The notes beneath the pieces were generated by a model, which worked only from the letters and a program-made list of their open reading frames with translations, was not told the origin of the DNA and made no database searches. This document shows, in pieces, positions 11,951 through 22,859 of a DNA stretch of 64,000 nucleotides. Both the position numbers and the translations under genes were made by a program. Position 1 is the first letter of the stretch. Each line of letters starts with the position of its first letter. The stretch is from Massospora cicadina (taxonomy: Eukaryota; Entomophthoromycota; Entomophthoromycetes; Entomophthorales; Entomophthoraceae), in contig JAKSZP010004218.1 of NCBI GenBank assembly GCA_022478985.1, forward strand, positions 1 to 64,000. The letters are read 5' to 3'.

Positions 11951-13918
11951 TTCCTGTGAAGGGCTTGGAGCCCTTGAATCCCCTGGTCCCCCAGTTGTCA
12001 TCATCCCAGCATGAAAGATTTGAGAAGATTCTTTCCATGGAGGGTTTTAATTCAACTATCATTCTAGTTTCCATAGACGACCCAGAGATTATTACCACTC
12101 AGCTGGTAGTGTCCCATGTAGTGGCCTATAACAGGTTTTTGCTTATTTTTTATTGCCGCTGGAAATTCATTTGAGTGACACAGATTGCCAATTGAGGAAT
12201 TCGTAGATTTAAGAGTGACGAGGAACTTTATAATAAAATTGTCACAGTATCTCAACTTGGTCCTGGAAGTGAGGGCATCAATGCTGGGCGTGTCTTACTC
12301 TCCAATGACTTCATACAAAATATGGCGCCTGGTCCTTTTTTGGTGCATCAGTTCTGTTTCTTTGATTAGTTTGATGCAGTGCCAGACCTTCTCTTCCCAG
12401 TTATTCTGAGGTGGGGTGGTGGCGTCAGCAGCAGGAAAGCATCAAATATGGACGCAAGAGTATTCTTTCACAAATATCCAGAGTTGTGGGGAGTTATCCC
12501 TTAATGATACACTTGCGACGAAATGGGGGATGGGTTCTATCACGTCGCTTATTTCTCCTATGAAACTTCCTACAGATTTTCCCTGGCATTGGTAGCATAT
12601 CAGGATACATTTGCCCTGTATAAGGCTAATCGCCTTATACTGAAATCTGATTATGACCTAGATTTACATTTTTTAGGTAGCTGTGATCAACATCAACTGT
12701 CTGTTATATCAATACACAGAGCAGGAGGACAAAGCGTTGGAAGTGTGGTTAGACAATATGCTCAAAAAGGATGGATGTTCAAGGAAACTTTCCCATCACA
12801 TAGTTTATAGTTAGTGCTCAGAAGGCTGATGCATGTTGAATCCCTGCGTCAACTATGGGCATTTGAATATTATCCATCTTTAGTACTATGTGGTCCCAAC
12901 CTAAGCGGATTATACTGATCTCAGACATTTGAATAGTATCAAGATTCATGAACTCTATCCTCTCTTCCTCAAACAGACAATTAGTGAGTTTATCATGAAA
13001 TCCCAGGTGTTTTTGAAGCTTAATTTTGTAAACACGTTCAACCAGATCTGGGTGACAGAAGGCCAAGAGTGGCTTATGACGATTTAGACCAGAAAGGGAA
13101 TATTTCAGTTCCGCGTGATTCTCTTTGACATGAAGAACGCCCTGGCCACGTTCCAGTATATGATCAATAATGTTCTCAGCGACCTCAGGTTAACCTTCGT
13201 GGTGGCAAATATTTATGATATTCTCATTCACTCTCACCCCCAAGGAGCATTAGAAGGACTTGGAGGCGGTGTTGGCTGCATTGCACATGACGAAACTTTA
13301 AGTCAAGCACTCTAAGTTTGAGTTCTTCCAGAAGGAGGTTACTTCTTGGGTAACCTGGTCTTGAAAGACAATTATGCATTCCCAAAATCTTGAGGCAATA
13401 CTTGAGTGTCCCGCTCCTATGACCCAGAAGCAGTTTTAGAGCACTGAGGCATGATCATCTTTCTGGAGAAATTTTTATCTGCTTTTTTCATCTGGATGCG
13501 CCGCTGCACCCCTTAACTGGGAAGAATGTTCCATTAATTTAGATGGAGGATTTCTGATAAACATTTGACAGCATCAAAGAGGCGTTTTTGATGCCTCCAT
13601 TTCTCAACCACGCAGACCTCACCAACTCATTTATTGTAGCATGTGACGCCTCATCAGCCACTGTGGGGCGGTATTGTTGCAAGCGCACAATGGTTTTAAA
13701 CAATTGGTCACCTACTTTTGTGAGCAAGTTTGCTTCATCTGAACAAACCTAAGCCATTTATATAAAGATTTGGCTGCTGTGACGTGGTCTCTTACCCACT
13801 GGCGGTAACTTCTTCAGGGCATGTTAATTGAGGTGACCATGTGTATGGATCATCAGGCCATTATGTATTTTTAGAAACTGCAGAAGCCAGTCCATCACTA
13901 GGCCCAGATGCATCATTG
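11950..13918 (+). pseudogene. Chromovirus G1 pol, first part (PR, RT, RNase H)
   Basis: Plus strand, colinear with G2 at 43-45.1 kb. The protease region (VDLRVTRNFIIKLSQYLNL, ~12,200-12,255) parallels VDTRAMGDFMSVELAQQLEI of G2 and has lost the DTG core. The RT start (QYAQKGWMFKETFPSH, 12,757-12,804) parallels MLRKGWLFKETSP. CVNYGHLNS/IKIHELYPLP is read once the 51-bp insertion at 12,875-12,925 is set aside. The RT palm has MILFDMKNALATFQYMINNV (13,115-13,174). Where YIDD is expected the sequence reads NIYD (13,208-13,219). RNase H traces continue to ~13,913. Many stops and frameshifts. The gene is interrupted at 13,918 by half-LINE a and resumes at 15,824. Confidence 0.8.
12875..12925 (-). 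mobile_element. Z micro-insertion 2 (51 bp) inside G1 reverse transcriptase
   Basis: Contains TTTAGTACTATGTGGTCCCA, the complement of the Z tail. It is flanked by 15-bp repeats CATTTGAATATTATC (12,860-12,874) and CATTTGAATAGTATC (12,926-12,940), one mismatch. Leaving out the insert and one repeat leaves a reading colinear with the G2 RT segment CMDYRHLNK..VHDPYPLP, so a paralogue supplies the empty-site evidence. Confidence 0.85.
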
Positions 13919-13932
13919 CCTCTGCATTTTTA

Positions 13933-15809
13933 TTTTTGTATTTAACTGAGGCAAGCTGACCAGGGGACGGACAATACCAACACAGAAACTTCAAAAACTA
14001 AACCAATTAAAAACATGAACTGACTGCTATAAACAAGCAGCAGGAAACACGAAAGTAAAGAAAAAACACTTAGCAGGTAGCACAGTGGCGAGCCTCTTAT
14101 CACATAATGGTGGAGAGAGAGGGGGATCAGGTGAATCAAAATCTTTATCCTCAGGATTAGCATTGAAAAAGCGGATCAATGCTGATAATAAGGGGGTTGG
14201 GGCAACCATAAGACGAGGGTCAAGGTGAGGTAGGTAGCAGTTGTGTTTGACAATTTGGGCCTGGATAAAGGACTCTATGAGTTTGGCAACATGGTGTTAG
14301 GCTTGATGAAGGCATCAGGAAGTTGGGCTAAATCTGTAATTTTTGCTCTGGTTACATGTGTGGATGAGAAAATTCGGCCATAGTAATGACACATTTGACA
14401 GCGATGGTAGCAGTTTCATAAAGGCGTTGGATTTTCTCTTTTGCAGTAGGAGAAAAATTGAGGGAAACAAGGGGATTGAGTTCTTTTTTAAATTCATCAA
14501 TGGATTTTGCTATGGCTTTGTGAAGATGGCGATTTTTTGGCAAGGCCACCGCGGCCTTAGCAAGCTGGTGGTCGCTTTGGTATAAGATAGCATCAGGTTT
14601 GGGAAAATATTGTTTGGGCGGGAATGGGGCATCAAAATCTGAATTTATAAAAGGTTTTAAATTTTTTGGTTTAGCCAGAGGCGGACAATTTCACCAGATT
14701 TTGTCACTTCATCCAATAAGTCCCAGGGATTTTGGTTGAATTAGTTTGATTCAGTAATAGGTGGCTGTGGTTAGGTAAGTTTTAGGTGGAGGATTTTTGG
14801 ATTGAACATTGGTCCAAGCCTGCATCTGATTGGTTGTCATGAGTGTGCATTGGCCAGCTTGGGTTTGAGGTGCTAGATTTTGCTTCTGATTTGAGATCAT
14901 GGCTTGTGGGGGTGGGGGAATCTAAAATCCCCACTCAAATGCTGTTGGTGTGGCCTCAAGGGTGGAGTTGGCCATGTTCACAGGGTGTGAATTATATTGA
15001 CACGCTTTTTTATATGGTCCAATTCATAATAGAGGGGGCAAATTGTGCAACCGTTGTTGGTGCAGGCCCAAAATAAATGGTCAGGTGTGGATAGGATATA
15101 GGCATGCGGTGGGATGTGCTGGGTCATGTTCAGCTGGTGGGGGGTAATAGTGGCCATTGCCCGAGGTGCTGTTAATCTCTCAGCACCACTTGGGACAATA
15201 AATTAGAGGATGGGGTCTGTGCCATAGGTGAACATCCCAGACATCAACTCCTTATAGAGTGTTTGAGGGGGAAGGTGTGAGGGGATGTTTACAAAGGTCA
15301 CCACAAGTGTGGTATCATTGGGGAGGCGTGTATAGGTGGTGGTAATGAATGTGTTTCTATAAATTAATGGTGTTGCTGCTGTAGCGTCTGTATCCTCTTC
15401 AGTAGGGAATCCAATATCAAAGTAGCCCTTGTAAGGGCGGAAGTCAATATAACCTGCTGGTGCAAAGGTGGCCATTGCCAGCTCAATTATCACTTGTCAG
15501 AATATAGGAAGAGACGTCTGTATTTATTGTGGAGGCAAAAGCAAGTATTTGATTGTGGGTGGGCCTAGGGGGTGGGGGCGGGTTGGGTGGACTCATGCAA
15601 GGAGCAGTGCTAGGCCCTTGGAGGGACATAGCAGCCAGATGTATTTGGCGGACTGGATGAGACAATCCACACGCATTTGCCTGCTAAGTGGTAAACGCTA
15701 GTGGATCCAATGACATAAATTTTGGAATTGGTGCAGTGAGGTGGTGGTGGAAAATTGACTTGTTTTAAAAATCGCTTAGAATCAATGTTGAGCAGAAAGA
15801 AAAAATTTT
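13933..15809 (-). mobile_element. Half-LINE copy a (ORF1-only element, ~1.88 kb)
   Basis: Inserted in chromovirus G1 between RNase H and integrase. It is flanked by CCTCTGCATTTTTA (13,919-13,932) and CCTCTGCAGTTTTA (15,810-15,823), a 14-bp target duplication with one mismatch. The minus-strand 5' end (TTTCTTTCTGCTCAACATTG, 15,804-15,785) matches copy b (TTTCTCTCTGCTCAGCGTAA). The 3' end carries GTCCCCTGGTCAGCTTGCCT, then an A-rich tail. Internally it encodes only an ORF1-like protein (segment 15,493-15,203, with MIIELAMATFAPAGYIDFRP and LPPQTLYKELMSGMFTYGTD). The knuckle region reads ICPLYYELDHIKKR, with two of the four zinc ligands lost. There is no reverse transcriptase anywhere within it. 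Confidence 0.85.
15203..15560 (-). pseudogene. ORF1-like protein fragment of half-LINE a
   Basis: The open frame 15,203-15,493 encodes the N-terminal half of the ORF1-like protein: GYIDFRPYKGYFDIGFPTEE, then LPPQTLYKELMSGMFTYGTD. It is equivalent to FIDFHLYKGYFDLGF and VLHQELMEGLAAYGSNPIL in copy d. Downstream frames are broken. The HxELMxGxxxYG motif also parallels EQHLKDGLTIYGE in ORF1 of LINE II, linking the family to the LINE. Confidence 0.7.
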
Positions 15810-15823
15810 CCTCTGCAGTTTTA

Positions 15824-17645
15824 CCTTTAAATAAAAATTTATTATAGCGCTTTAAATGTCCTTCTCAACTTTTTTAGTCACAACCATGCTTTGAGTCTGG
15901 TGGAGGCGGATGAGAAGGAACTAATCGCGGTAATTCCATCAGCCCAGATCTTAGCAATTGCTCCTCCCACAATTTTTAGTGAAGCATTTGGCCCTGGACG
16001 TGCCTCTAGTCTCTTGTGTATTGGTGGATAAAACAGCCTGCCTGTAGGTTCTGTGTTTTTTGATCAGCTGGTACTTCCAATGCATAAATAGAACCCACTA
16101 TTCTTTGATGAAAGATATAATTCAGTCTAATAAGGCTGAGGGTTCTTTCTCAACTCTGTTACAAAGTCATTCAGGCTCACCATGACCCCCACCTAGTGGT
16201 CGGTCATTTAGTAAATAAAAAGTTTCCTTGATTTGGTTAAGCGGACATACAACTGGCGGGGTATCTCCAAGGATATACTGGCTTAGATCACTAATTGCAA
16301 GATGTGCGCATACCCTAATTTAGAGATATCAGGTAAGAATGTCCTTCATCCTTTGCAGCAGTCATAGGGTCTGTGGACCTTGATGCCAATCGGTTTCATT
16401 ATTAAGCTTCCCAGCTCCAATGGGTTTACTGAGATCATGGTAATTATGTACCACTTTATCAAGTTCTCACTCTTCATCCCTTGTTTGTCAGCCATCAACT
16501 CTGAGAAACAGCCCAGATCTTTGTGAGGCATGTGTTCTCAAAATCAGCTTTTCCCAGGAGATTGTGAGTGGTTAGGAATCACAGTTTGCAGCGCGTTTTT
16601 GGACTAAACTCTTGGCTGACTTGAAAATTAAGCCGTGCCACTCAACCACATATGACCCTCAGTTGGATGGTCAAATAAAGCAGGTTAACCAGATTCTCAA
16701 AAAGTATCTTTTCTGTTACTCCAATGCCATGGAGGACACCTGGGAGGATGACCCTTCATTGGCTCAATTCGTGTATAATAATGTTACTCAAGTATCTAAG
16801 TGTTTCTCGCCATAAGAGGCCACATTGGGGTATAACCCTTCATATTCTATCAGCCCAATTCTTTGCCCGAAAGTTCTGTCTGTGGCGGACCCCATGCAGC
16901 ATATTTGGAGCTCCCAATCCCTGGTTTGTGAGCACCTGATTAAGGCCACTATCAATTAAAAATTCTTTGCAGACTGGAAATGTATTTTAATCCATGAAAT
17001 CATGACTGGGTCCTCCATCATGTGGGACATGTGACACCTGCAGATGCAGGTGCCCTCCTGAAGTTTTGCAAGCAAGCGCTCTGGCCCCATGTGATGGGGG
17101 CGGATTTTGGTAACGGCACGTTTAGGTTGACGCTACCAACCCACTGGAAACAGCACCCCGTTTTCCACATTTCTCAGTTGTCACCATTTAACTAGGACCC
17201 AGCGGTCCCAGAACCAATTTGTGGTCAAGGTATCTGAGAAGTTTGATGTTAATACAAACTTGGCTTCATAGAACTCTCACTGGTCAGTCCAGTATTACGT
17301 GCCCAGAAGGGGTTCTCATCATATGATAATAGTTGGATAGTGCCCATGACTATGCCAATTGTGCTGAGTTGGTGGCCTTTCACGCCCTGCACCCCAATGC
17401 TTCCCATCCCCCTTCAAAGTCACCACACCCTTGGCTATTAAGTTGCCAAAAGCTCATAAAAACGTCATGCTCACTCAATTCCTAGTGGTGGTGCTCACCC
17501 TGTTCAGAAGAAGGAAATTTAAGTCCAAGGTAGCACCCCTGTGCCTCAACCATGAGGAATTTCCATTACGCATGGAAAAGGGGGTAAATAAGGCGGCCAT
17601 CCCTTTTGTGACCCAGGACGATTTAGCTCATGTGGTGACGTTGAA
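15824..17645 (+). pseudogene. Chromovirus G1 pol, second part (integrase, chromodomain tail)
   Basis: Continues G1 after half-LINE a. The integrase C-terminal core is open at 16,612-16,815 (STTYDPQLDGQIKQVNQILK, then LAQFVYNN). In the canonical GQTERVNQ motif the catalytic glutamate position reads K here. The GPY/F-like region at 17,040-17,200 (TGNSTPFSTFLSCHHL in one frame) parallels PAHWKQHPIFHVSQLSPF of G2. A worn chromodomain trace (HWSVQYYVPRRGSH) lies at ~17,275-17,320. The conserved tail KLPKAHKNV is followed by IPFVTQDDLAHVV, ending ~17,645. The order is the same as in G2. It is inactive. Confidence 0.8.
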
Positions 17646-18200
17646 TGGTTGACTGGACCTAAATCATTGGTGATTACAATCCAAAAATATCCTAATTATA
17701 TCCAAAACTAGGGATTTGTGGCCTAGTGATTCTTCTTAATAATATTTGACTATGATGACATGGTCTTGAGGGCTTTGTTGGTTAGGTCTGACTTAATAAT
17801 AATAGTTGACTTAATAACTCAAGCATGTGTGCTTTGTTGGTCTATATCAAAATAGTTTTTAATGTTGATCAAGTTTTTGATTGAATTAGTTACTAATTAG
17901 TGATATGAATCTCCTTGGTATGTGCTGCCATTTGCTTGAGAAAGAGCATCAGTTCAGCTATTTGAAGACGTGTCTAGAACGCTGTCTTGAAAATATTGAC
18001 AAAATGACACTGACTTAAGGCCGTGCAAGATGCCCTGAGTTGAAAAATTGTAGACCCTCAAATGAACATTATACATGTTCCTCTGGCCAAGTGTCATTGA
18101 AAATGAGGTGATATGGGTAAGATGTGGTGACCATCAAACTTAATAAATTATCTCCAAGTTGATACTATAAAGTACAATCAACTATTACCACTAGTTCATA

Positions 18201-20124
18201 TTTTTATTTTTATTTAACTGAGGTAAGCTGACCAGGGGACAGACATTACCAAACTAAAACTAAAATCATAATAAAATGTAACAATTCAAACAAAACGCCC
18301 AAAATGGATGGATTGATTGAATCATACCTAACAAAATATCCAACCAGGTGTGCAGCGAATACTGCTATCCCTCCATGGTGGATGGGGAGGGGGATTGGGG
18401 GGCTCATCTTTGGCCGCATCCATCTCATTCCAGAGTAGGGTACGTTTTAAGGCAGATAGTAAGGGTGTGGGGGCATTGGCGGCATGGGGTTCGATATCCT
18501 TGATGACTGGAACTTCCAAATAGTTGCCAGCCATCATTATACCAACGATGTATTTGCCCAAAGCATCTTCAGCTTTGAGGTGGGCGTCTGGGAATTTAAT
18601 GAATTGACAATGTTGGTTTGGGTTATTTTTTCTTTTGGATTCCTTGCTACTGTTACCACATTCTGGATGGCTTCAGTGATGTTTTTGTGTAAAGTTTTCA
18701 TGTTGATCTTACTTTGTGCAGTAAGATTTATGGGGATGATGGGCGGTAAAATTCCTCCTGCGAGTGCAGCCACAGATTTGGCAGCATCTTTGTGAAGTGG
18801 ATGGCACTCTGGTGTGGCGGCTGCTTCTACTGCAAGCTGGTGGTTACTGTAGAACAGTTTGGCGTTAGGTTGTGGAACATATTTTAGAGGTGGGAATTTT
18901 GCATCCCATTCTGCGTTACAGAGCCATTTGAGTTGCAGCATTGGTTCTTCAATGACGTTACCTGATTCGTCAATTTCATCCAATAATTCCCATGGATTTT
19001 GATTGAATGGAATTTGGGAATCAGCGTATGGTTGAGGTTTGTTTGATTCATTTGCAGATGCATGGGATCAAACTGGGATATAATCTGATGTTTGGTTGGA
19101 TGAATTATTTGTGGCAATAAGCAGGGTTGGTGCTGATTGGTGGCTGCAGATGCAGCTGCAGCATCAGGCATTGGAGGAGGGGAAGGTAGGATTGTACCAC
19201 ATGTCAGAGTTGGCATGGGGTGTGTGGTAATTTGGTGGGCGTCAGGCAAACTTTTGGCATCAGCAGAAGTTTCTGAGTATGAGCATTTACGTTTTGAGTG
19301 GTCTAACTTGAAACAGGATGGACAAATCGTCAATCCTCCCACAAAGCGGGCCCAGAACGGATGGTCAGGGGCAGATGGGATGGTTGCATGAGGGGAATTT
19401 CCAAAGAAATTTTCATAAATTCAGGGCTGATTGTGGCATATGCACAAGGCCCAGTGAGGCGTGTGGCCCCATTTGGGGCCACAAATTGTAAGATGGGGTT
19501 TGAGCCATAGGCTGCCAAACCTTCCATCAGCTCCTGGTGGAGCACTTCAGGGGGAGGTGGGTGGGCAAACCTGCGAACTGGACCACCAAGGTGGTGTCCG
19601 TTGGGAGCCAGGTCTGAGCTGTTGGGAGGGGAATATTGTTAAAAATTAATGGCACCATTGCCGCAGTGGCTGCATTGGCTTCACAGGGGAAGCCAAGATC
19701 AAAGTACCCTTATAGTGGCAGAAGTCAATAAAACAGGCTGGTGTCATCACTGCCTGAGCCATTTTGATTATGGCATGGTCATCATAGAGGAAGAATTTCT
19801 CATATTTGACCCTAAGGCTGAAATGCATGTTGCTTGGGGGAGCACCAGGGGACAGCGGGGCACCACTTAGGTTCAGGCGAGATGGGCATTGAGATCCTTG
19901 GGAGGAACAAATCATCCCAAGGGTTTTAATTGACTGGTCGTTCCAGTCCAAGCGCGTTTTCCTGTCAGATGGAAAATGGAGGGGGGAGTCTCGCCACTGC
20001 CCCACGCTGGGACAGTTGGCGGGGGATCTGATGACATTGGAGCAAGACTTTGGTGTGCAATTAAGTGTTTGCTTTTAATTTACTGAAATTAATTTGCTTA
20101 GAAAGTTACGCTGAGCAGAGAGAA
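18201..20124 (-). mobile_element. Half-LINE copy b (ORF1-only element, ~1.92 kb)
   Basis: Inserted in the LTR above with target duplication ACCACTAGTTCATA (18,187-18,200) / ACCACTGGTTCATA (20,125-20,138), 13 of 14 bases. The 5' end reads TTTCTCTCTGCTCAGCGTAA; the 3' end has GTCCCCTGGTCAGCTTACCT, then TCAGTTAAATAAAAATAAAA. The only coding content is an ORF1-like protein broken into consecutive minus-strand frames at 20,005-19,646, 19,545-19,330, 19,342-18,884, 18,983-18,537 and 18,428-18,246. It is the most complete minus-strand copy and defines the type II subfamily with copies d and f. Confidence 0.85.
18246..20005 (-). pseudogene. ORF1-like protein of half-LINE b, near full length
   Basis: Roughly 580 codons across five overlapping frame segments. 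N-terminal: FSLRVKYEKFFLYDDHAIIK, then FIDFCHYKGT. Middle: LHQELMEGLAAYGSNPILQF, then RLTGPCAYATI. Zinc knuckle ICPSCFKLDHSKRKC, an intact CX2CX4HX4C, at ~19,330-19,270. C-terminal: FYSNHQLAVEAAATPECHPL, then an alanine- and proline-rich helix region. The knuckle and the upstream domain parallel ORF1 of LINE II (CTHCDAFSHKAHKC). Known LINE ORF1 proteins bind RNA and help template packaging; that role here is inferred. The frames are disrupted by single-base indels, so this copy is dead. Confidence 0.75.
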
Positions 20125-20299
20125 ACCACTGGTTCATAGTTTATTCTATAATTTTTTTGTATTTAATACTTTATGCTGTATTAAGTTGAGAATTTACTTG
20201 GGATCAGAAGGATCAGGGCAGCGTGATATCATCTAAGTAATGACAGAATAATATGGCTTTAAGTGTTATTGTCAAGGAGCTATATCTTAACTATTGTCA

Positions 20300-20520
20300 C
20301 CATCTGGTCTATTGTCTCCATACAATAGACGCTTGGACTCCAATTTATCTCAGAAGAAGAAACAGCCCAATTGAATTAGACCTAAAATTCAACAGGTGGA
20401 TAAAAATGGGTGATGGCGTATCCCCTCAAAGTTGCCCCTTTCCCCCTTACCTCACCAAAGAGTTGTTGCAGCAGATCAGGGGGGTGTATAGGTGGAGGCA
20501 TGAGAGAGACTAATACCAGA
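20300..20520 (+). pseudogene. Gypsy G3 leader and gag start
   Basis: Immediately after the LTR end: CCATCTGGTCTATTGTC, a perfect hairpin (20,307-20,330), then CTCCAATTTATCTCAGAAGA, homologous to the G5 leader/gag start on the other strand at ~9.5-9.6 kb. The open frame at 20,253-20,513 overlaps this but starts inside the LTR, so its N-terminus is not meaningful. Gag continues only as traces. Confidence 0.55.
20307..20330 (+). other. Gypsy 5'-leader hairpin, copy 2 (perfect)
   Basis: GTCTATTGT-CTCCAT-ACAATAGAC: a perfect 9-bp stem and 6-nt loop located 7 bp after the LTR end. Its conservation with 9,587-9,610 suggests a role in priming or packaging of the element RNA (inference). Confidence 0.7.
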
Positions 20521-21590
20521 AGGAAAGTGGTGGGCATCTCTCTGATTTGACAATCTTAGGTCCTAATTAGGAGGCTATTAAATTTAATTAAATCAAGGTG
20601 CAGCAGAATTGAGCAATCTGAGGTACAATTGGGTCAAAACCCACCAATGTGTCTCCCTTACACTAGAAAAGGTGGGCCTACCCCCATAGGTTTGAGGGCG
20701 TTAAATCTATCCAATACCCAATGAAACCTCTCCTATGTGGCCTGGCCATGGGCGCATCTAGTCGCCCATCAGAAAAAGAATTATCATTCAGCAAAGCGAA
20801 ATTGAACTGGGAGTGAAAACAAGGGAAAAATTTAAGTAAACGTCAGCTGTCCAGAATAAATCAATCCATAGTCAAATTAGTTGTAAAATTTTGAACTGCC
20901 AGAAAAGCATGGGATCATGCTATCTTCAGTATATGGAAATATATCTAATTCCCAAGCCTCAGAACTTAAGATAACCATCCCTACAGTACAGTTGTCAGCC
21001 AATTTTTTTGTTTAATAAAAAAATACGCTCAGGAATTCTCAGTTCAAATTTTAGTTTTTTTATTCCAGACGCCATCCAATAGGTGCCATGTTCCCTGGTC
21101 TATGCAATGACTGGGCCATAGTGTCCATCATCATAATGTTGCTGCACTCTATCCTCAAAAAGGAGATTATTTTAGTGGCCCCAGGGTGTCCCCAATTTTG
21201 GACGCCATCTGACTTCAGGATGTAACATTGCTTTTAAAGATTCTATTTCACCAGTGAACGAAGTTTCTCGACTTTTCCATGCATTCAGCAACCTGTGGCA
21301 TTGGAACAATTTAGGACTCCCTGTGGGTCAAAAGAAACAACAGCGGCAGAATCTGTGGCTTCCATGACAATCATGGCATGGTTGTTAATAGGTATGGTAA
21401 CAATGGTGATTGATAGCTGCCATTTCTCAAACACTTCCCTCACCATTGGATATCATGTCATATGTATGGCTATGCCCCTGCATCCTGGTTTGCATTTTGA
21501 GTGTTTAAGCACCCCAACTGGCAGGCTAGTCTCAACTTTATTAGCCAAATTTGTGACAATCCCCCCATCTCTTTGCGCCTGAGCCATCAA
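20520..21590 (+). other. Degraded G3 interior, not resolved
   Basis: Lies between the G3 gag start and integrase. If G3 were complete, protease, RT and RNase H would be here, but ~1.1 kb is too short, so a large deletion is likely. The open frame 21,295-21,582 has no motif I recognise. Confidence 0.35.
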
Positions 21591-21679
21591 AGAACACCGT
21601 GTTATTCCAGAAGTAGGTCAAGCTGGAATTAAAAAGTGCGAATACCTTATCAAGAAGACCTATAATTGGCCAGGGTCCA
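21590..21679 (+). pseudogene. Chromovirus G3 integrase, N-terminal zinc region
   Basis: Plus strand reads GQAGIKKCEYLIKKTYNWPG at ~21,618-21,675. It is colinear with GHLGNKKCIDLIKRTYN of the G2 integrase (HHCC zinc-binding domain). Cut at 21,680 by the miniature LTR element and resumes at 23,799. Confidence 0.75.
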
Positions 21680-22622
21680 TGCCAGAAAATTGCTTTTCCA
21701 GTGACAGTGAGCTCTGCTGGTCAGCAGGCCAACCACTATGAGGACTGGTCATCACTTGCCATTTTCGCCTTAGGAATTGGGCCAGCAGCACCAGCTGACC
21801 CCTTGGCATGTCACCCACGCTATTTGGGGATCCCCCAGCCTAAAACACAACCCATAAGAATAGATACAATCTTAAATAAAAGCGAGATTTGGCAAAGGAA
21901 GATATTTGTTAAAAGGTAAGCACCAGGTATTTATATGTACAAATGGGCTACTGCACCTCTTGCTGACCTATCAACTCATCATTGGTTCTTCCAGCCAACC
22001 ACTCTCTCTTCCTTGCTCTGCACTTCTATTTTCCCTGGTTTTATCCTTCTTGCTCATCCTTCCTGATGTCCAAATATTAGTTTTGGCTTCATTTTTGGCT
22101 TTTAGTTGCCAGTGATCTGTATAAATTATTATATATAAACAAATATTAAATTGTATTTGCCTTAGTAAGCATGCGCCAGAAACATCTTAGGCTGCTTGGT
22201 AACTTGGGATTTCTTGGCTTCTCGCTAATAACACCATTCAACTCGTTGTAGTCAATTGTTTGGGAAATCACCTTCCTCAGGTGATAAATGATTATTATAT
22301 ATAAGGTGCAGGAAACAACCTCAGCCACCTCAAAATTGGGATCATCAGTTTCCACCAACTTTCCTTAATTATAAGTGGATCATCCTTAGCTACTATTTTC
22401 CAGTGATCTGTAAACCTAATTTGGTCCAGTGATTGGCTCCACTCAACCTAACTCCCAATCTTGGTGGAATACTTAATTCAGCTCAACCCAATTTGGGAGC
22501 AACTAACTAGCAATTGCTATGTAACCATGAAATTCAGTTGATGAGCCATTCCACTGGGATCAGCCACTTCTTCCCAAATATCGTTTAATTATTAGAGTAG
22601 TACATTTGGTTAAAAATCAACA
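21680..22622 (-). repeat. LTR (3' LTR of the miniature element)
   Basis: 943 bp, TG...CA type with TG at 22,622-22,621 and a mutated 3' end (TGGCA). Colinear with 22,860-23,798 throughout, for example CAGCAGGCCAACCA, GTCACCCACGC.ATTTGGGG and TGGTTCTTCCAGCCAACCAC, with many scattered substitutions. The insertion is therefore old. Confidence 0.85.
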
Positions 22623-22859
22623 TTTCTCCCCACTTTACCAGATGGTATTCCTCCTACTTTCCAGCCTTGGCGTGTGGAGAGAGCGTCCAGGGTTTGCCCC
22701 TCCCTGCCACCAACAATTTCCAAAACCTAACCTCCAGTTTAGGTCACACCAGCATGCTCTTCCCCTATACAGCTAAACCATTGGCACATCCCTGCCACCT
22801 CCTCACCAACCTTTCAGCTACTCCAGCACCAACCAGCAGAACCCCTGTAGTGAGAACCA
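22623..22859 (-). other. Non-coding interior of the miniature LTR element
   Basis: 237 bp holding only the primer site at one end and a polypurine tract at the other. Overlapping open frames seen here extend into the LTR and are not genes. Confidence 0.75.

Larger units (their letters stand above)
17646..20299 (+). mobile_element. Gypsy LTR shared by G1 and G3, split by half-LINE b
   Basis: The two parts, 17,646-18,200 and 20,125-20,299, together make an LTR of ~715 bp homologous to 9,618-10,409. The left part follows the G1 pol tail directly, as a 3' LTR would. The right part ends CTATTGTCA and is followed by a primer/leader region with the hairpin and gag-like sequence, as a 5' LTR would. 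One LTR therefore serves two elements, the structure left by LTR-LTR recombination in a tandem pair. The left boundary is approximate. Confidence 0.65.

Noticed and set aside
22082..22358. Regularly spaced short motifs in the LTR pair as a CRISPR-like array
   Set aside because: The only repetition is the two LTR copies; there are no uniform repeats with spacers, and the DNA is eukaryotic.
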